A stretch of 64,000 nucleotides of DNA from Deltaproteobacteria bacterium. Lineage in GTDB: Bacteria > Myxococcota > Myxococcia > SLRQ01. Positions within the stretch are counted from its first letter, which is position 1, and each line of letters begins with the position of its first letter. Shown here one piece after another: positions 29,695-37,684 of this stretch. Made by a program: the position numbers and the translations under genes. The stretch spans positions 124,001-188,000 of the forward strand of contig JARGFU010000009.1 in the NCBI GenBank assembly GCA_029210625.1. Direction: 5' to 3'. Under the pieces are notes generated by a model. The model worked only from the letters and a program-made list of their open reading frames with translations. It searched no databases and had not been told where the DNA came from.

Positions 29695-30083
29695 TCGGAC
29701 CGGAGCAGCTCGACCAGCGGCCGGTCCGCCGGTGGCAGCGGAAGCCGCCCGAGGGTCTCCCCGTCCGCCCAGCAGAGCTCGGCCACCTCGACGGCGCGGG
29801 GCTCCACCCCCTCGGGAAGCTCGGTCCGGAAGAAGGCCAGCGCGACCTCCTTCTCGGGATAGGCGTGCTCCACCCGGCAGAGGCACTCGCCGATCCGGGC
29901 CCCCGAGACCCCCAGCTCCTCCTCCAGCTCCCGGATCAGGGCCTCGGCCTCGCTCTCCTCCGGGTGGACCTTCCCGCCCGGAAACTCCCAGAGGCCGGCC
30001 AGGTGGACCCCTTCCGGCCGCCGGGAGAGCAGCACCCTCCCGTCGCGGATCACCACCGCGGCGACGACCTCGACCCGACGCAT
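29685..30083 (-). CDS. Nudix hydrolase (MutT-like)
   Basis: The 132-residue protein contains a full Nudix box, G-G-K-V-H-P-E-E-S-E-A-E-A-L-I-R-E-L-E-E (consensus G-x5-E-x7-R-E-U-x-E-E-x-G-U, continuing E-L-G-V), at about residues 36-59. W-E-F-P-G-G directly before the box is typical of 8-oxo-(d)GTP diphosphatases, which sanitise oxidised nucleotides. It lies 7 bp downstream of the BamB-like gene on the same strand, as last gene of that operon. Other NTP substrates cannot be excluded. Confidence 0.9.
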   Translation of the reverse strand: MRRVEVVAAVVIRDGRVLLSRRPEGVHLAGLWEFPGGKVHPEESEAEALIRELEEELGVSGARIGECLCRVEHAYPEKEVALAFFRTELPEGVEPRAVEVAELCWADGETLGRLPLPPADRPLVELLRSELT

Positions 30084-30090
30084 CCCGGCG

Positions 30091-31266
30091 CTAGCGCCCG
30101 AGGCGATAGAGGTAGCCGCCGTTGCTGAAGACCCAGAGCCCTCGCCCCGCAGGGCTGGCCGGCGCGCTCACACCCTTGCCCGGGGCGAAGAAGGCGATCG
30201 GGCGGCCGCTCTGCCGCGAGAGGCCGTAGAACGAGCCGTCGCTGGCGCCGATGTAGAGCTCGTCCCCGAGCAGGACCGCCTCGGTGGGATCGCCCTCCCC
30301 CAGCTTCGCCCGCCAGGCGACCTTGCCGTCGACGAGGCGCAGGGCGACGGCCTCTCCCGAGCCGAGGACCAGCAGCTTCTCGCCACCGCGATCCCCGGTG
30401 AGCGAGAGGTGGACGGCGCCCTCGTGGCGGCCGGGGGCCTCCCAGACGGTCTCGCCGTCGGCGAGGGCGAGGCCCCGCACCCGACCCGCGTAGGTGGCGT
30501 AGTAGGCGACGTCCCCGTGGATCACCGGCCCCGCGTCGACGTCGTCGAAAGGGGTGTTGGTGACGTGCCGGCGCTGCCAGAGCTGCTTCCCGTCCGCCAC
30601 CGAAAAGGCGGCGACGGTCCCGTCGGCGAAGGCGGCCACCAGGCGATCGCCGGCGACGGCCGGCACGGAGGCGCCCCGGATGGCCAGCTTCGAGCCCGAG
30701 GGGTTGCGGTGCTGCCAGAGCAGCTCGCCGGTCTCGGCCTCCACCGCGGTGAGCGAGTCGCCGAGGCTGGGGACGATCAGGCGGCCGTCGGCGAGGACCA
30801 TCCGGACCCCGAGCTCGAGGCCCAGATCCTTCTCCCAGAGCGTGCGGCCGGTGGCGGCGTCGAGGGCGAAGAGGAGCCCGCGCGCCGAGGCGGCGTAGAG
30901 GCGGTCCCCGTCGAGGAGGAGCGGCGCGTCGATCGCGCCCCCCAGATCACGCACCCAGCGCTCGGAGAGCCGGTCGCCGTCGAGGGCGAAGACCTTGCCT
31001 CCGCGGGTGCCCACGAAGAGCCAGTCGCGGCGCAGATCGTAGACGGGGCCGCTCCGCTGCCGGGTGCCGACCTCCAGGGGGGCCGGCTTCTCCAGCTGGA
31101 TGCGGGCCTCCACCGGCAGCCGCCGGGGGGCCACCTTCTGCGGCTCGATCCCGTCGGGGTGCTCGGGGCGGTCGCGCCGGGCGACCTCGCCGAGGGTCTG
31201 GCAGCCCGCGAGCGCGAGCAGGAGTGGCAGCGCGAGCAGGCCGGCCCGGCGACGCAGGAGGCCCAT
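30091..31266 (-). CDS. bamB: BamB-like PQQ-repeat beta-propeller lipoprotein
   Basis: From the ATG at 31266 the protein has 391 residues. A GTG 15 bp upstream overlaps the preceding gene, but TAGGAA sits correctly spaced before the ATG. The signal ends in lipobox L-A-L-A-G-C. The body has repeated PQQ-type blades with G-x-L-F-A-L-D-A-A-T-G-R-T-L-W, V-Y-A-E-T-G-E-L-L-W-like and S-V-A-D-G-K-Q-L-W motifs. BamB helps the BAM complex insert outer-membrane proteins. The order YfgM-like, BamB, with Der nearby matches the enterobacterial yfgM-bamB-der neighbourhood, which supports the assignment beyond generic PQQ repeats. Confidence 0.85.
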   Translation of the reverse strand: MGLLRRRAGLLALPLLLALAGCQTLGEVARRDRPEHPDGIEPQKVAPRRLPVEARIQLEKPAPLEVGTRQRSGPVYDLRRDWLFVGTRGGKVFALDGDRLSERWVRDLGGAIDAPLLLDGDRLYAASARGLLFALDAATGRTLWEKDLGLELGVRMVLADGRLIVPSLGDSLTAVEAETGELLWQHRNPSGSKLAIRGASVPAVAGDRLVAAFADGTVAAFSVADGKQLWQRRHVTNTPFDDVDAGPVIHGDVAYYATYAGRVRGLALADGETVWEAPGRHEGAVHLSLTGDRGGEKLLVLGSGEAVALRLVDGKVAWRAKLGEGDPTEAVLLGDELYIGASDGSFYGLSRQSGRPIAFFAPGKGVSAPASPAGRGLWVFSNGGYLYRLGR

Positions 31267-31273
31267 GGAGTTC

Positions 31274-32056
31274 CTACTCACCGGCTGCTTCGGCGGAGCC
31301 CTCGGCGTCGGCCGCGGCCGGTGCCGGAGGAAGCTGGCCGAGCAGGGTGTCCGCCTCGGCGCGCACGGCGCTCTCGGAGAACTCGTCGACCACCTGCTGG
31401 GCCCGGCGGCGGGCGTCGTCGGGGCGCTTCAGCGCCACGAGCACCCGGGCCTCGTGCACCAGGGCGTAGGGCTTGTAGAAGTCGCCGCCCTCCTTGCCGA
31501 GGCGCTCGAAGGCCTTCAGCGCGCCCTCGAGATCGTCCTTGGCCTCGAGGGTGTAGCCCAGGCCCTCGAGGGCCGAGAAGCGCATCCGGTCGTCGCGGCT
31601 GGACTCCTTCAGGAAGCGCTCGTAGTCGGCCAGGGCGCTGTCGTACTCACCGGCCCGGTAGGCGCGGTCGGCGAGCTCGAGGGTGGCCACGGCCGCGGCG
31701 GCGGTCCCCGAGTGATCGATCCGCACCGCCTCGAGGGCGGCGTTGACCTTCTCCTTCTTCTCCTCCTCCGAGGTGAAGAAGGGATCGTCGGAGGTCGCGG
31801 CGGCGCCGCCGTCCTCGAGGACCGGGCGCTCGGCCATCTCGAGGGCGTCCCCGAGGGCCGCGCCGGCGCGGACGGCCGACTGCTCGAAGTACCAGGACCC
31901 CAGCGAGAGCAGGACGCCGACGACGACGATCCCCCCCAGGCTGGAGAGCACGAGCGTGCCGTGCTTCTGGAGGTAGTCGACGACCGCCGTGCCGGTCTGC
32001 ACGAATTCGTCGGGGCGCTTGAGTTCCTTGCGGCTGAGCTTCTTGGCGTGGGCCAC
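31274..32056 (-). CDS. YfgM-like membrane-anchored TPR protein
   Basis: The 260-residue protein has a basic N-terminus, one transmembrane helix at about 33-53 (L-V-L-S-S-L-G-G-I-V-V-V-G-V-L-L-S-L), and a periplasmic domain with TPR-like repeats (A-Y-R-A-G-E-Y-D-S-A-L-A-D-Y-E-R-F-L, D-L-E-G-A-L-K-A-F-E-R-L). The C-terminus is Ala/Glu-rich. This layout matches YfgM/tetratricopeptide_21 proteins, an ancillary SecYEG and periplasmic chaperone factor. The start is a GTG after GAGAGG. It is the first gene of the operon with bamB and the Nudix gene. Confidence 0.8.
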   Translation of the reverse strand: MAHAKKLSRKELKRPDEFVQTGTAVVDYLQKHGTLVLSSLGGIVVVGVLLSLGSWYFEQSAVRAGAALGDALEMAERPVLEDGGAAATSDDPFFTSEEEKKEKVNAALEAVRIDHSGTAAAAVATLELADRAYRAGEYDSALADYERFLKESSRDDRMRFSALEGLGYTLEAKDDLEGALKAFERLGKEGGDFYKPYALVHEARVLVALKRPDDARRRAQQVVDEFSESAVRAEADTLLGQLPPAPAAADAEGSAEAAGE

Positions 32057-32105
32057 TTCTGCCTCTCGATCCCTGTGGAAAAACGGGTCCTTATCGAAGG
32101 CCGCG

Positions 32106-32135
32106 GTTATAGGAACGCCCCACCGGGCCTGTCAA
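32106..32135 (-). promoter_or_regulatory. Strong sigma-70-like promoter for yfgM-bamB operon
   Basis: On the minus strand TTGACA (32130-32135), an 18-nt spacer and TATAAC (32106-32111). It is the best promoter match in the window and gives a leader of about 40 nt before the GTG at 32056. Confidence 0.65.
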
Positions 32136-32171
32136 CGTCGGGGCGCGCCCTCGTGCTATCTTCCGACCACC

Positions 32172-32726
32172 TTGCACCCGCTCCGAGACCCTCCTCGATC
32201 CGCCTCCAGAGCCCTCCCGGGCCTGTTCCTCCTGGTGATCCTCCTCCTCCCGGGCTCCGCCCGGGCCCTGGGCTACGAGCTCTCGGCCGGCGCCAAGCTC
32301 GGGCGGGGTCAGGCCACCGCGCTGCAGACCGGCGCCGAGCTGGAGCTCGCCCTGGCGCTCGATCCGCAGATCCTGGTCGGGATGCGAGCGGAGTCCGGCA
32401 CCCGCCGCGCCCTCCAGGGTTGGGAGCCCCTCCACCGGGCGGGCCTCGCCGCGGCCTGGCGCTTCGACCGCACCCGCTGGATGTTCCGCCTCGGCGCGGC
32501 CACGGGCGTGGAGGTGGGCCCGGCCGGGGGGCCGGGGCTCTGGGCCGGCGCCGCGCTGGGCCTGGACCACTGGCCCACGCCGCACCGGGGCATGGCCTAC
32601 GGCCTCACCCTCGGCTACGAGCTGGATCTGCGCAGCGGCGCCGAGCGGATCGTCCTGGGGCTCCACCTGCGGGTCGGCGGCGAGGCCGAGCGCCGGCCGG
32701 AGCCTAGCGGCCGCTCCGCCCCTTGA
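32172..32726 (+). CDS. Small outer-membrane beta-barrel-like protein
   Basis: Starting at the TTG at 32172 gives 184 residues with a classic signal peptide (L-P-G-L-F-L-L-V-I-L-L-L-P-G-S-A-R-A, cleavage before L-G-Y-E-L). The mature part alternates short amphipathic strands ending in G-L-T-L-G-Y-E-L-D-L-R-S and V-L-G-L-H-L-R-V-G-G, consistent with an 8-stranded barrel. TATCTT at 32157-32162 lies just upstream, so the message is probably leaderless. The gene is inverted between yfgM-bamB and der; its last 23 bp overlap the end of der on the other strand. Function unknown. Confidence 0.6.
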   Translation: MHPLRDPPRSASRALPGLFLLVILLLPGSARALGYELSAGAKLGRGQATALQTGAELELALALDPQILVGMRAESGTRRALQGWEPLHRAGLAAAWRFDRTRWMFRLGAATGVEVGPAGGPGLWAGAALGLDHWPTPHRGMAYGLTLGYELDLRSGAERIVLGLHLRVGGEAERRPEPSGRSAP

Positions 32727-34041
32727 AGGTGAGGCGCAGGGTGACCCCCTCGAGGGGATAGGTGTCGCGCAGGCGGTTCACCAGGTAGCGCTGGTAGTGA
32801 TCGGGTACGTCCGCCGGCCGCGAGCAGGTCAGCACGAACTTCGGCGGCGCCCGCCCGACCTGCGTGGCGTAGAAGAAGCGGTTCGGCCGGCCCTTCACCA
32901 GCGGCGGCGGCCGCTCTCCGGTGACCTGCTCCAGCCAGCGGTTCAGCTCGGCGGTGGGGATCCGGGTGGTCTGCCGGACGTGCACCGCCCGCACCTCGTC
33001 GAGGAGCTTGAAGACCCGCTTCCCCTCGAGGGCCGAGGTCAGCACGATCGGCGCGTGGCGCACCTCGGGCAGGGTCTCCCGCACCCGGGCGCGCAGGGCG
33101 TCGGGCCCCTCCCCCTCGTCGCTCTCCAGGATCAGGTCCCACTTGTTCACCGCGATCACCAGGCCCTTGCCCCGGTCGACCACGAGCTTCGCCAGCCGGG
33201 CGTCCTGGCTCACCGCTACCTCGGTGGCGTCGAGGACGAGGACCGCGACGTCCGAGTTCTCCACGCTCTTCAGCGAGCGGATGACGGTGTAGCGCTCGAG
33301 GTCCTGGGAGATGGACTTGCGCCGCCGGATCCCCGCCGTGTCCGTGAGGATGAAGGTCTCCTTCTGGTAGCGCAGCGTGGCGTCGAGGCTGTCGCGGGTG
33401 GTGCCGGCGACCTCCGTGGCGAGGAAGCGCTCCTCACCCAGGAGCGCGTTGAGCAGGGTGGACTTGCCCACGTTGGGCCGACCGATCACCGCCAGGCGCA
33501 GCCCGGTCTCGGCTTCCGGCTCCTCTTCGCCGATCCTCGGCAGCACGACCGCCTCGAGGAGGGCGTCGAGGAGGTCCCCCACCCCGCGCCCGTGCTCGGC
33601 CGAGATCGGGTGGGCGTCGAAGCCCAGCCGGGCGATCTCGGCGATCACCCCGGTGGTCTCCTCGCCGTGCATCGAGTCGATCTTGTTGGCGGCGATCACG
33701 GTCGGGGTCCCCGACCGGCGCAGCTGACGGGCGATCTCCTCGTCGGCGGTGGTCAGGCCGTCGCGGGAGTCGACCACGAAGATGATCCCCGCGGCCTCCT
33801 CCACCGCCAGCTCGGCCTGGGCCCGCATGCCGGAGAGGAGCTCGTCCTCGGCGTCGGGCTCGAAGCCACCGGTGTCGATCAGGATGAAGCTGTGGCCACT
33901 CCACTCGGCGTCCCGGTAGTGACGATCCCGCGTGACGCCGGGGACGTCCCTGACGATGGCGTTCTTGCCTCCGCAGATGCGGTTGAAGAGGGTCGACTTC
34001 CCGACGTTCGGGCGACCGACGATGGCGATTAGACGGCTCAC
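32704..34041 (-). CDS. der: GTPase Der (EngA), ribosome assembly
   Basis: The 445-residue protein has two tandem G domains, each with G-R-P-N-V-G-K-S-T (residues 8-16 and again near 190), D-T-G-G-F / D-T-A-G-I, and N-K-I-D / N-K-W-D. A C-terminal KH-like domain ends in L-T-F-K-G-R-S-G-R. Der is an essential 50S-subunit biogenesis GTPase. The GTG start overlaps the era stop by 4 bp (GTGA), closing a chain of overlapping genes. Confidence 0.97.
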   Translation of the reverse strand: MSRLIAIVGRPNVGKSTLFNRICGGKNAIVRDVPGVTRDRHYRDAEWSGHSFILIDTGGFEPDAEDELLSGMRAQAELAVEEAAGIIFVVDSRDGLTTADEEIARQLRRSGTPTVIAANKIDSMHGEETTGVIAEIARLGFDAHPISAEHGRGVGDLLDALLEAVVLPRIGEEEPEAETGLRLAVIGRPNVGKSTLLNALLGEERFLATEVAGTTRDSLDATLRYQKETFILTDTAGIRRRKSISQDLERYTVIRSLKSVENSDVAVLVLDATEVAVSQDARLAKLVVDRGKGLVIAVNKWDLILESDEGEGPDALRARVRETLPEVRHAPIVLTSALEGKRVFKLLDEVRAVHVRQTTRIPTAELNRWLEQVTGERPPPLVKGRPNRFFYATQVGRAPPKFVLTCSRPADVPDHYQRYLVNRLRDTYPLEGVTLRLTFKGRSGR

Positions 34042-35018
34042 GTGTACCCCATTTTTCGCAGGCCCCCGGCCTTGCGGGACCAGCCCGGCTCCACGCGCAC
34101 GTTGAGGCCCAGGTAGACCCGCGCGCCGAGCAGCTTCTCCAGGCGAAGGCGCGCGGCCTTGCCGATGCGCGAGATCATCGCGCCCTTCTTTCCGATGATG
34201 ATGCCCTTCTGGGAGGCGCGATCGACCACGATGTTCGCCTCGATCCGTACCAGGCCCTTCCCCTCGCGCTCCTCCTCGTCGAAGAGGAGGATCTCCACCG
34301 CCGTCTCGTAGGGGATCTCCTGGTGGACGTGGCGCATCACCTGCTCGCGGACGTACTCGGCGGCGATGGTGCGCTCGGCCTGATCGGTGAGCATGTCCGG
34401 GGGGAAGAGGGGCGGCGACTCGGGCATCAGCCCGGCGAGGGAGGCCATCAGGTCGGCGAGGCCCTCGCCGGTGCGCGCCGAGATGGGGTGGATCCCCTTC
34501 CAGTCGTGGACGGCCTGGTAGCTCTCGATGAGGGGCAGCAGGTAGGGCTGGTGCACCGCGTCGACCTTGTTGACGCCGAGCACCACCGGCTTGCCCGAGC
34601 GCACGAGGCGCTCGAGGATCTTCGCGTCGCGCTCGTCGAAGGCGACCTTCTGCGCCAGGGCGCGATCGAGGGCCTCGCCGGTCTCGCTCAGCGCCTCCGC
34701 GGGCAGGCGGTGGCTGACGTCCACCAGGAAGAGGACGGCCTCGACCTCGTCGAGGGTCGAGAGCGCGACGTCCACCATGTAGCGGTTCAGGCCCCCCTTG
34801 GCCGGGTGTACGCCCGGCGTGTCGAGGAAGGCGATCTGCCAGCCCGGATCGTGCGCCACCCCCAGCACCCGGGTGCGGGTGGTCTGGGGCTTGTGGGTGA
34901 CGATGGCGATCCGCTCGCCCAGGATCTGGTTGAGCAGGGTCGACTTGCCGACGTTCGGCTGGCCGATCAGCGCGACGAAGCCGGCGCGGTGGGCGCCGCT
35001 CGGGGGGGCCTCGCTCAC
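34038..35018 (-). CDS. era: GTPase Era
   Basis: The 326-residue protein has one G domain (G-Q-P-N-V-G-K-S-T, D-T-P-G-V-H, N-K-V-D, S-A-R-T-G) and a C-terminal KH domain with I-I-G-K-K-G-A-M-I, the 16S rRNA 3'-end binding loop. Era functions in 30S assembly. The start is the GTG at 35018, overlapping the cyclophilin stop by 4 bp; the longer open frame upstream is only a shadow of that gene. Proximity to rnc is the classical rnc-era arrangement, here with a cyclophilin gene inserted between them. Confidence 0.96.
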   Translation of the reverse strand: MSEAPPSGAHRAGFVALIGQPNVGKSTLLNQILGERIAIVTHKPQTTRTRVLGVAHDPGWQIAFLDTPGVHPAKGGLNRYMVDVALSTLDEVEAVLFLVDVSHRLPAEALSETGEALDRALAQKVAFDERDAKILERLVRSGKPVVLGVNKVDAVHQPYLLPLIESYQAVHDWKGIHPISARTGEGLADLMASLAGLMPESPPLFPPDMLTDQAERTIAAEYVREQVMRHVHQEIPYETAVEILLFDEEEREGKGLVRIEANIVVDRASQKGIIIGKKGAMISRIGKAARLRLEKLLGARVYLGLNVRVEPGWSRKAGGLRKMGYT

Positions 35019-35815
35019 CTCGCCCCCGGAGAGGCGCGCCGGATGCTGACCTTGTCGAGGGTCACCGCCTGCACCGGGCGGTTGCCCGGCCCCTGGGGGA
35101 CCCGGGCGATCTTCCCGATCAGCTCCTCGCCGGCGACCACCCGGCCGAAGATCGTGTGGCGGCCGTTCAGGTGCGGCGTGGGCACCTCGGTGAGGAAGAA
35201 CTGCGAGCCGTTGGTGTTCGGGCCGCTGTTGGCCATCGCCAGGAGGCCCGAACGATCGAAGCGCAGGTCCTGGGGCTCGTCGCGGAACTGGTAGCCGGGG
35301 CCGCCGATGCCCTTCCCCATCGGATCGCCGCCCTGGATCATGAAGCGCGGGATCACCCGGTGGAAGACCGTGCCGTCGTAGAAGGGCCTCTTCGCCGGCT
35401 TGCCGTCCAGGCCGCGGAACCAGTGCTTGCCCATCGCGAGGCCCACGAAGTTGGCGACGGTCAGGGGCGCCTCCTGCTCCAGGAGCTCGACCTCGATCTT
35501 GCCCATGTTGGTCTCGAAGGTGGCCAGCAGCTTGCCCTCGCCGGGCACCATCTCGCGGGCGGTCACCACCGGCGCCGTCAGGATCGGGGGCGGGCCGGCC
35601 TCGCCCGGCGCCGCGGCGGCCGGCGCTGGCGCGGCCTCGGCGGGCGCGGGCGCGGCGGCCTCGGGCTCGGCGGCCTCGGGCTCGGCGGCGGGCTTCGGCG
35701 CCTCGGCCGCCTCGCTCTCCTTCGCCGGGGCGGGCGCCTCCTCGCGGGTCTTCTGGTTGGCACAGGCCGAGAGGGCCAGGGAGAGGCCGATGATCAGGGG
35801 CAGGCGCAGCTTCAT
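35015..35815 (-). CDS. Cyclophilin-type peptidyl-prolyl cis-trans isomerase, lipoprotein
   Basis: The 266-residue protein has a lipoprotein signal (L-A-L-S-A-C at residues 13-18). An Ala/Pro/Glu-rich spacer of about 60 residues is followed by a cyclophilin domain with F-H-R-V-I-P-R-F-M-I-Q-G-G-D-P, N-G-S-Q-F-F-L-T and G-R-V-V-x-G motifs. It should speed proline isomerisation in the periplasm, tethered to a membrane. Its ends overlap rnc and era by 4 bp each, so it is embedded in the housekeeping operon. Insertion of an exported chaperone between rnc and era is unusual. Confidence 0.93.
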   Translation of the reverse strand: MKLRLPLIIGLSLALSACANQKTREEAPAPAKESEAAEAPKPAAEPEAAEPEAAAPAPAEAAPAPAAAAPGEAGPPPILTAPVVTAREMVPGEGKLLATFETNMGKIEVELLEQEAPLTVANFVGLAMGKHWFRGLDGKPAKRPFYDGTVFHRVIPRFMIQGGDPMGKGIGGPGYQFRDEPQDLRFDRSGLLAMANSGPNTNGSQFFLTEVPTPHLNGRHTIFGRVVAGEELIGKIARVPQGPGNRPVQAVTLDKVSIRRASPGAR

Positions 35816-36579
35816 GTCTCTTCTCCTCTTGAGTCTCCGCCCGGCGTCTCGCGCTCGGGGGCGGCCTCGCCGCCCACTTCCTTCTCCAGGTGCTGGAGCG
35901 CCCGCCGGGCTGCGGCCTGCTGGGCCGCCTTCTTCGTCTTTCCCTCGCCCTCACAGGCGAGGACCTCGTCCACCACCACTTCTGCCACGAAGACCTTCTC
36001 GTGAGCGGGGCCGCTCTCCGAGACCAGACGGTAGCGGGGGGTGAGTGAATATCGCCCCTGGGCCAGCTCCTGCAACCGGGTCTTGTGGTCGCGGTCCCGC
36101 TGCTCCAGGTCCAGCTCGGCGCCCTCGAGGAGGTGGCGGGAGACCACGTCTCCGGCGGCCTCCAGGCCGTCCGCCAGGAAGACCGCGCCGAGCACCGCCT
36201 CCAGGCCGTCCGCCAGCAGGCTGGTCTTGTCCCGCCCGCCGGTTTGCTCCTCGCCTCGCCCGAGGAGGAGCAGCTCCCCCAGGCCGATCCGCCTCGCCAC
36301 CGTCGCCAGGGCCGACGCGTTCACCAGCGAGGCGCGCAGGCGGGAGAGCTCTCCCTCCTGGGCGTCCGGGCACTCGCGCCAGAGGTGGGTGGAGACGCAG
36401 ATCGCCACCACCGCGTCACCGAGGAACTCGAGGCGCTCGTTGTCGCCGTCGGCCTCCTCGCGGTTCTCGTTCGCCCACGACTTGTGGGTCAGGGCGCGCA
36501 GCGCCAGGCGGGCGTCGGGAAAGGCGTAGCCCAGCGCCGCCTCCAGGGCGCGCACGCGCTCCAGGGCCTCGGTCTTCAT
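35812..36579 (-). CDS. rnc: Ribonuclease III
   Basis: The 255-residue enzyme has the RNase III signature N-E-R-L-E-F-L-G-D-A-V-V (metal-binding Glu and Asp), a second acidic site in D-G-L-E-A-V-L-G-A-V-F-L, and a C-terminal dsRNA-binding domain with K-T-R-L-Q-E-L-A-Q-G and a K-K-A-A-Q-Q-A-A-A end. It cleaves double-stranded RNA including rRNA precursors. It overlaps mnmA upstream and the cyclophilin downstream by 4 bp each. A short charged tail follows the dsRBD. Confidence 0.96.
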   Translation of the reverse strand: MKTEALERVRALEAALGYAFPDARLALRALTHKSWANENREEADGDNERLEFLGDAVVAICVSTHLWRECPDAQEGELSRLRASLVNASALATVARRIGLGELLLLGRGEEQTGGRDKTSLLADGLEAVLGAVFLADGLEAAGDVVSRHLLEGAELDLEQRDRDHKTRLQELAQGRYSLTPRYRLVSESGPAHEKVFVAEVVVDEVLACEGEGKTKKAAQQAAARRALQHLEKEVGGEAAPERETPGGDSRGEET

Positions 36580-37649
36580 TCCTTCGCCTCCAGCAGCGTC
36601 CCACCGCCGAGCAGCTCGTCTCCGTCGTAGAACACCACGGCCTGGCCGGGGGCGGCGCCCTCGACGGCCTCCTCCAGCCTCGCGACGGCCTCGTCCCCTT
36701 CCACCCCCTCGAGCACCCCGGGGCGCCCGCGGTCGCGGTAGCGGACGTGGACCTCGAGGGGCGTCTCCAGGGCAGGCGGCTCCCCCGCGATCCAGGAGAG
36801 CTCACCCAGGCGCAGCTTGCGGCGCGCGAGCGCGGAGCGCGGCCCCACGACCACCCGCCCGCTCGCCGGCTCGATCCTCGTGACGTAGCGGCGGTCCCCT
36901 CCCCCGAGCCCCAGCCCCTTGCGCTGGCCGATGGTGAAGCGGTGGAGACCCTCGTGCTCACCGAGCACCCTCCCGGCCTCGTCCACCAGGGTGCCGCTGG
37001 CCTGCGGACCGAGGCGGGCCTCGACCAGCCGCGCGTAGCCCTCCCGGCCCACGAAGCAGATCTCCTGGCTGTCGAGCTTCTCGGCGGTGTTCAGGCCCCA
37101 GCCGCGGGCCAGCTCGCGGACCTCCTCCTTGCGAAGCTCGCCCAGGGGGAAGCGCAGGCGGGCGAGGGTCGGCTGGTCGAGGCGGTAGAGGAAGTAGCTC
37201 TGGTCCTTCCCCGGATCCCGGCCGCGGTGGAGGTGCAGGCGCCCCTGGGCGTCGCGCCGGATCCGGGCGTAGTGCCCGGTGGCCAGCTCCTCGGCGCCCA
37301 GGCGGCGGGCCTGCTCGAGGAGCGGGCCGAACTTGATCTCGGAGTTGCACTGCAGGCAGGGGTTGGGCGTGTGGCCGGCGGCGTAGGCCTCGACGAAGGG
37401 CTCGATCACCTCGGCCTCGAAGCGCTCGCGGTAGTCGAGGACGTAGTGGTCCAGGCCCAGGCGGGCCGCGACCTTGCGCACGTCGTGGGCGTCCTGCGGC
37501 GCGCAGCAGGCCCGGGGGGCGGCGTCCTCGGGGCGGTCGGGGGCGTCGGCGAGGCGCAGGTGGATCCCCACGACCTCGTGTCCCTCCCGGGAGAGGAGGC
37601 CCGCCGCCACGGAGGAATCTACACCTCCACTCATCGCCACAACGATCAT
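36576..37649 (-). CDS. mnmA: tRNA-specific 2-thiouridylase MnmA
   Basis: The 357-residue protein begins with the PP-loop [11 protein letters not shown]. It has the catalytic cysteine pair in N-P-C-L-x-C-N-S-E-I-K-F and E-I-C-F-V-G, and the G-H-Y-A-R-I motif, followed by the C-terminal beta-barrel. It makes 2-thiouridine at position 34 of Glu, Gln and Lys tRNAs. As the first gene of the five-gene overlapping chain, it probably follows a promoter in the 35-bp gap upstream or is read from the kinase-like gene's distal region; no clear promoter is visible. Confidence 0.96.
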   Translation of the reverse strand: MIVVAMSGGVDSSVAAGLLSREGHEVVGIHLRLADAPDRPEDAAPRACCAPQDAHDVRKVAARLGLDHYVLDYRERFEAEVIEPFVEAYAAGHTPNPCLQCNSEIKFGPLLEQARRLGAEELATGHYARIRRDAQGRLHLHRGRDPGKDQSYFLYRLDQPTLARLRFPLGELRKEEVRELARGWGLNTAEKLDSQEICFVGREGYARLVEARLGPQASGTLVDEAGRVLGEHEGLHRFTIGQRKGLGLGGGDRRYVTRIEPASGRVVVGPRSALARRKLRLGELSWIAGEPPALETPLEVHVRYRDRGRPGVLEGVEGDEAVARLEEAVEGAAPGQAVVFYDGDELLGGGTLLEAKE

Positions 37650-37684
37650 CGCGTGCTCGCTCGCAGGTGAGAACCGCCCCGGCC

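Noticed and set aside
35019-35954. N-terminal extension of Era
   Set aside because: It runs antisense-free but out of frame through the cyclophilin and rnc genes; the GTGA overlap at 35015-35018 marks the real start.
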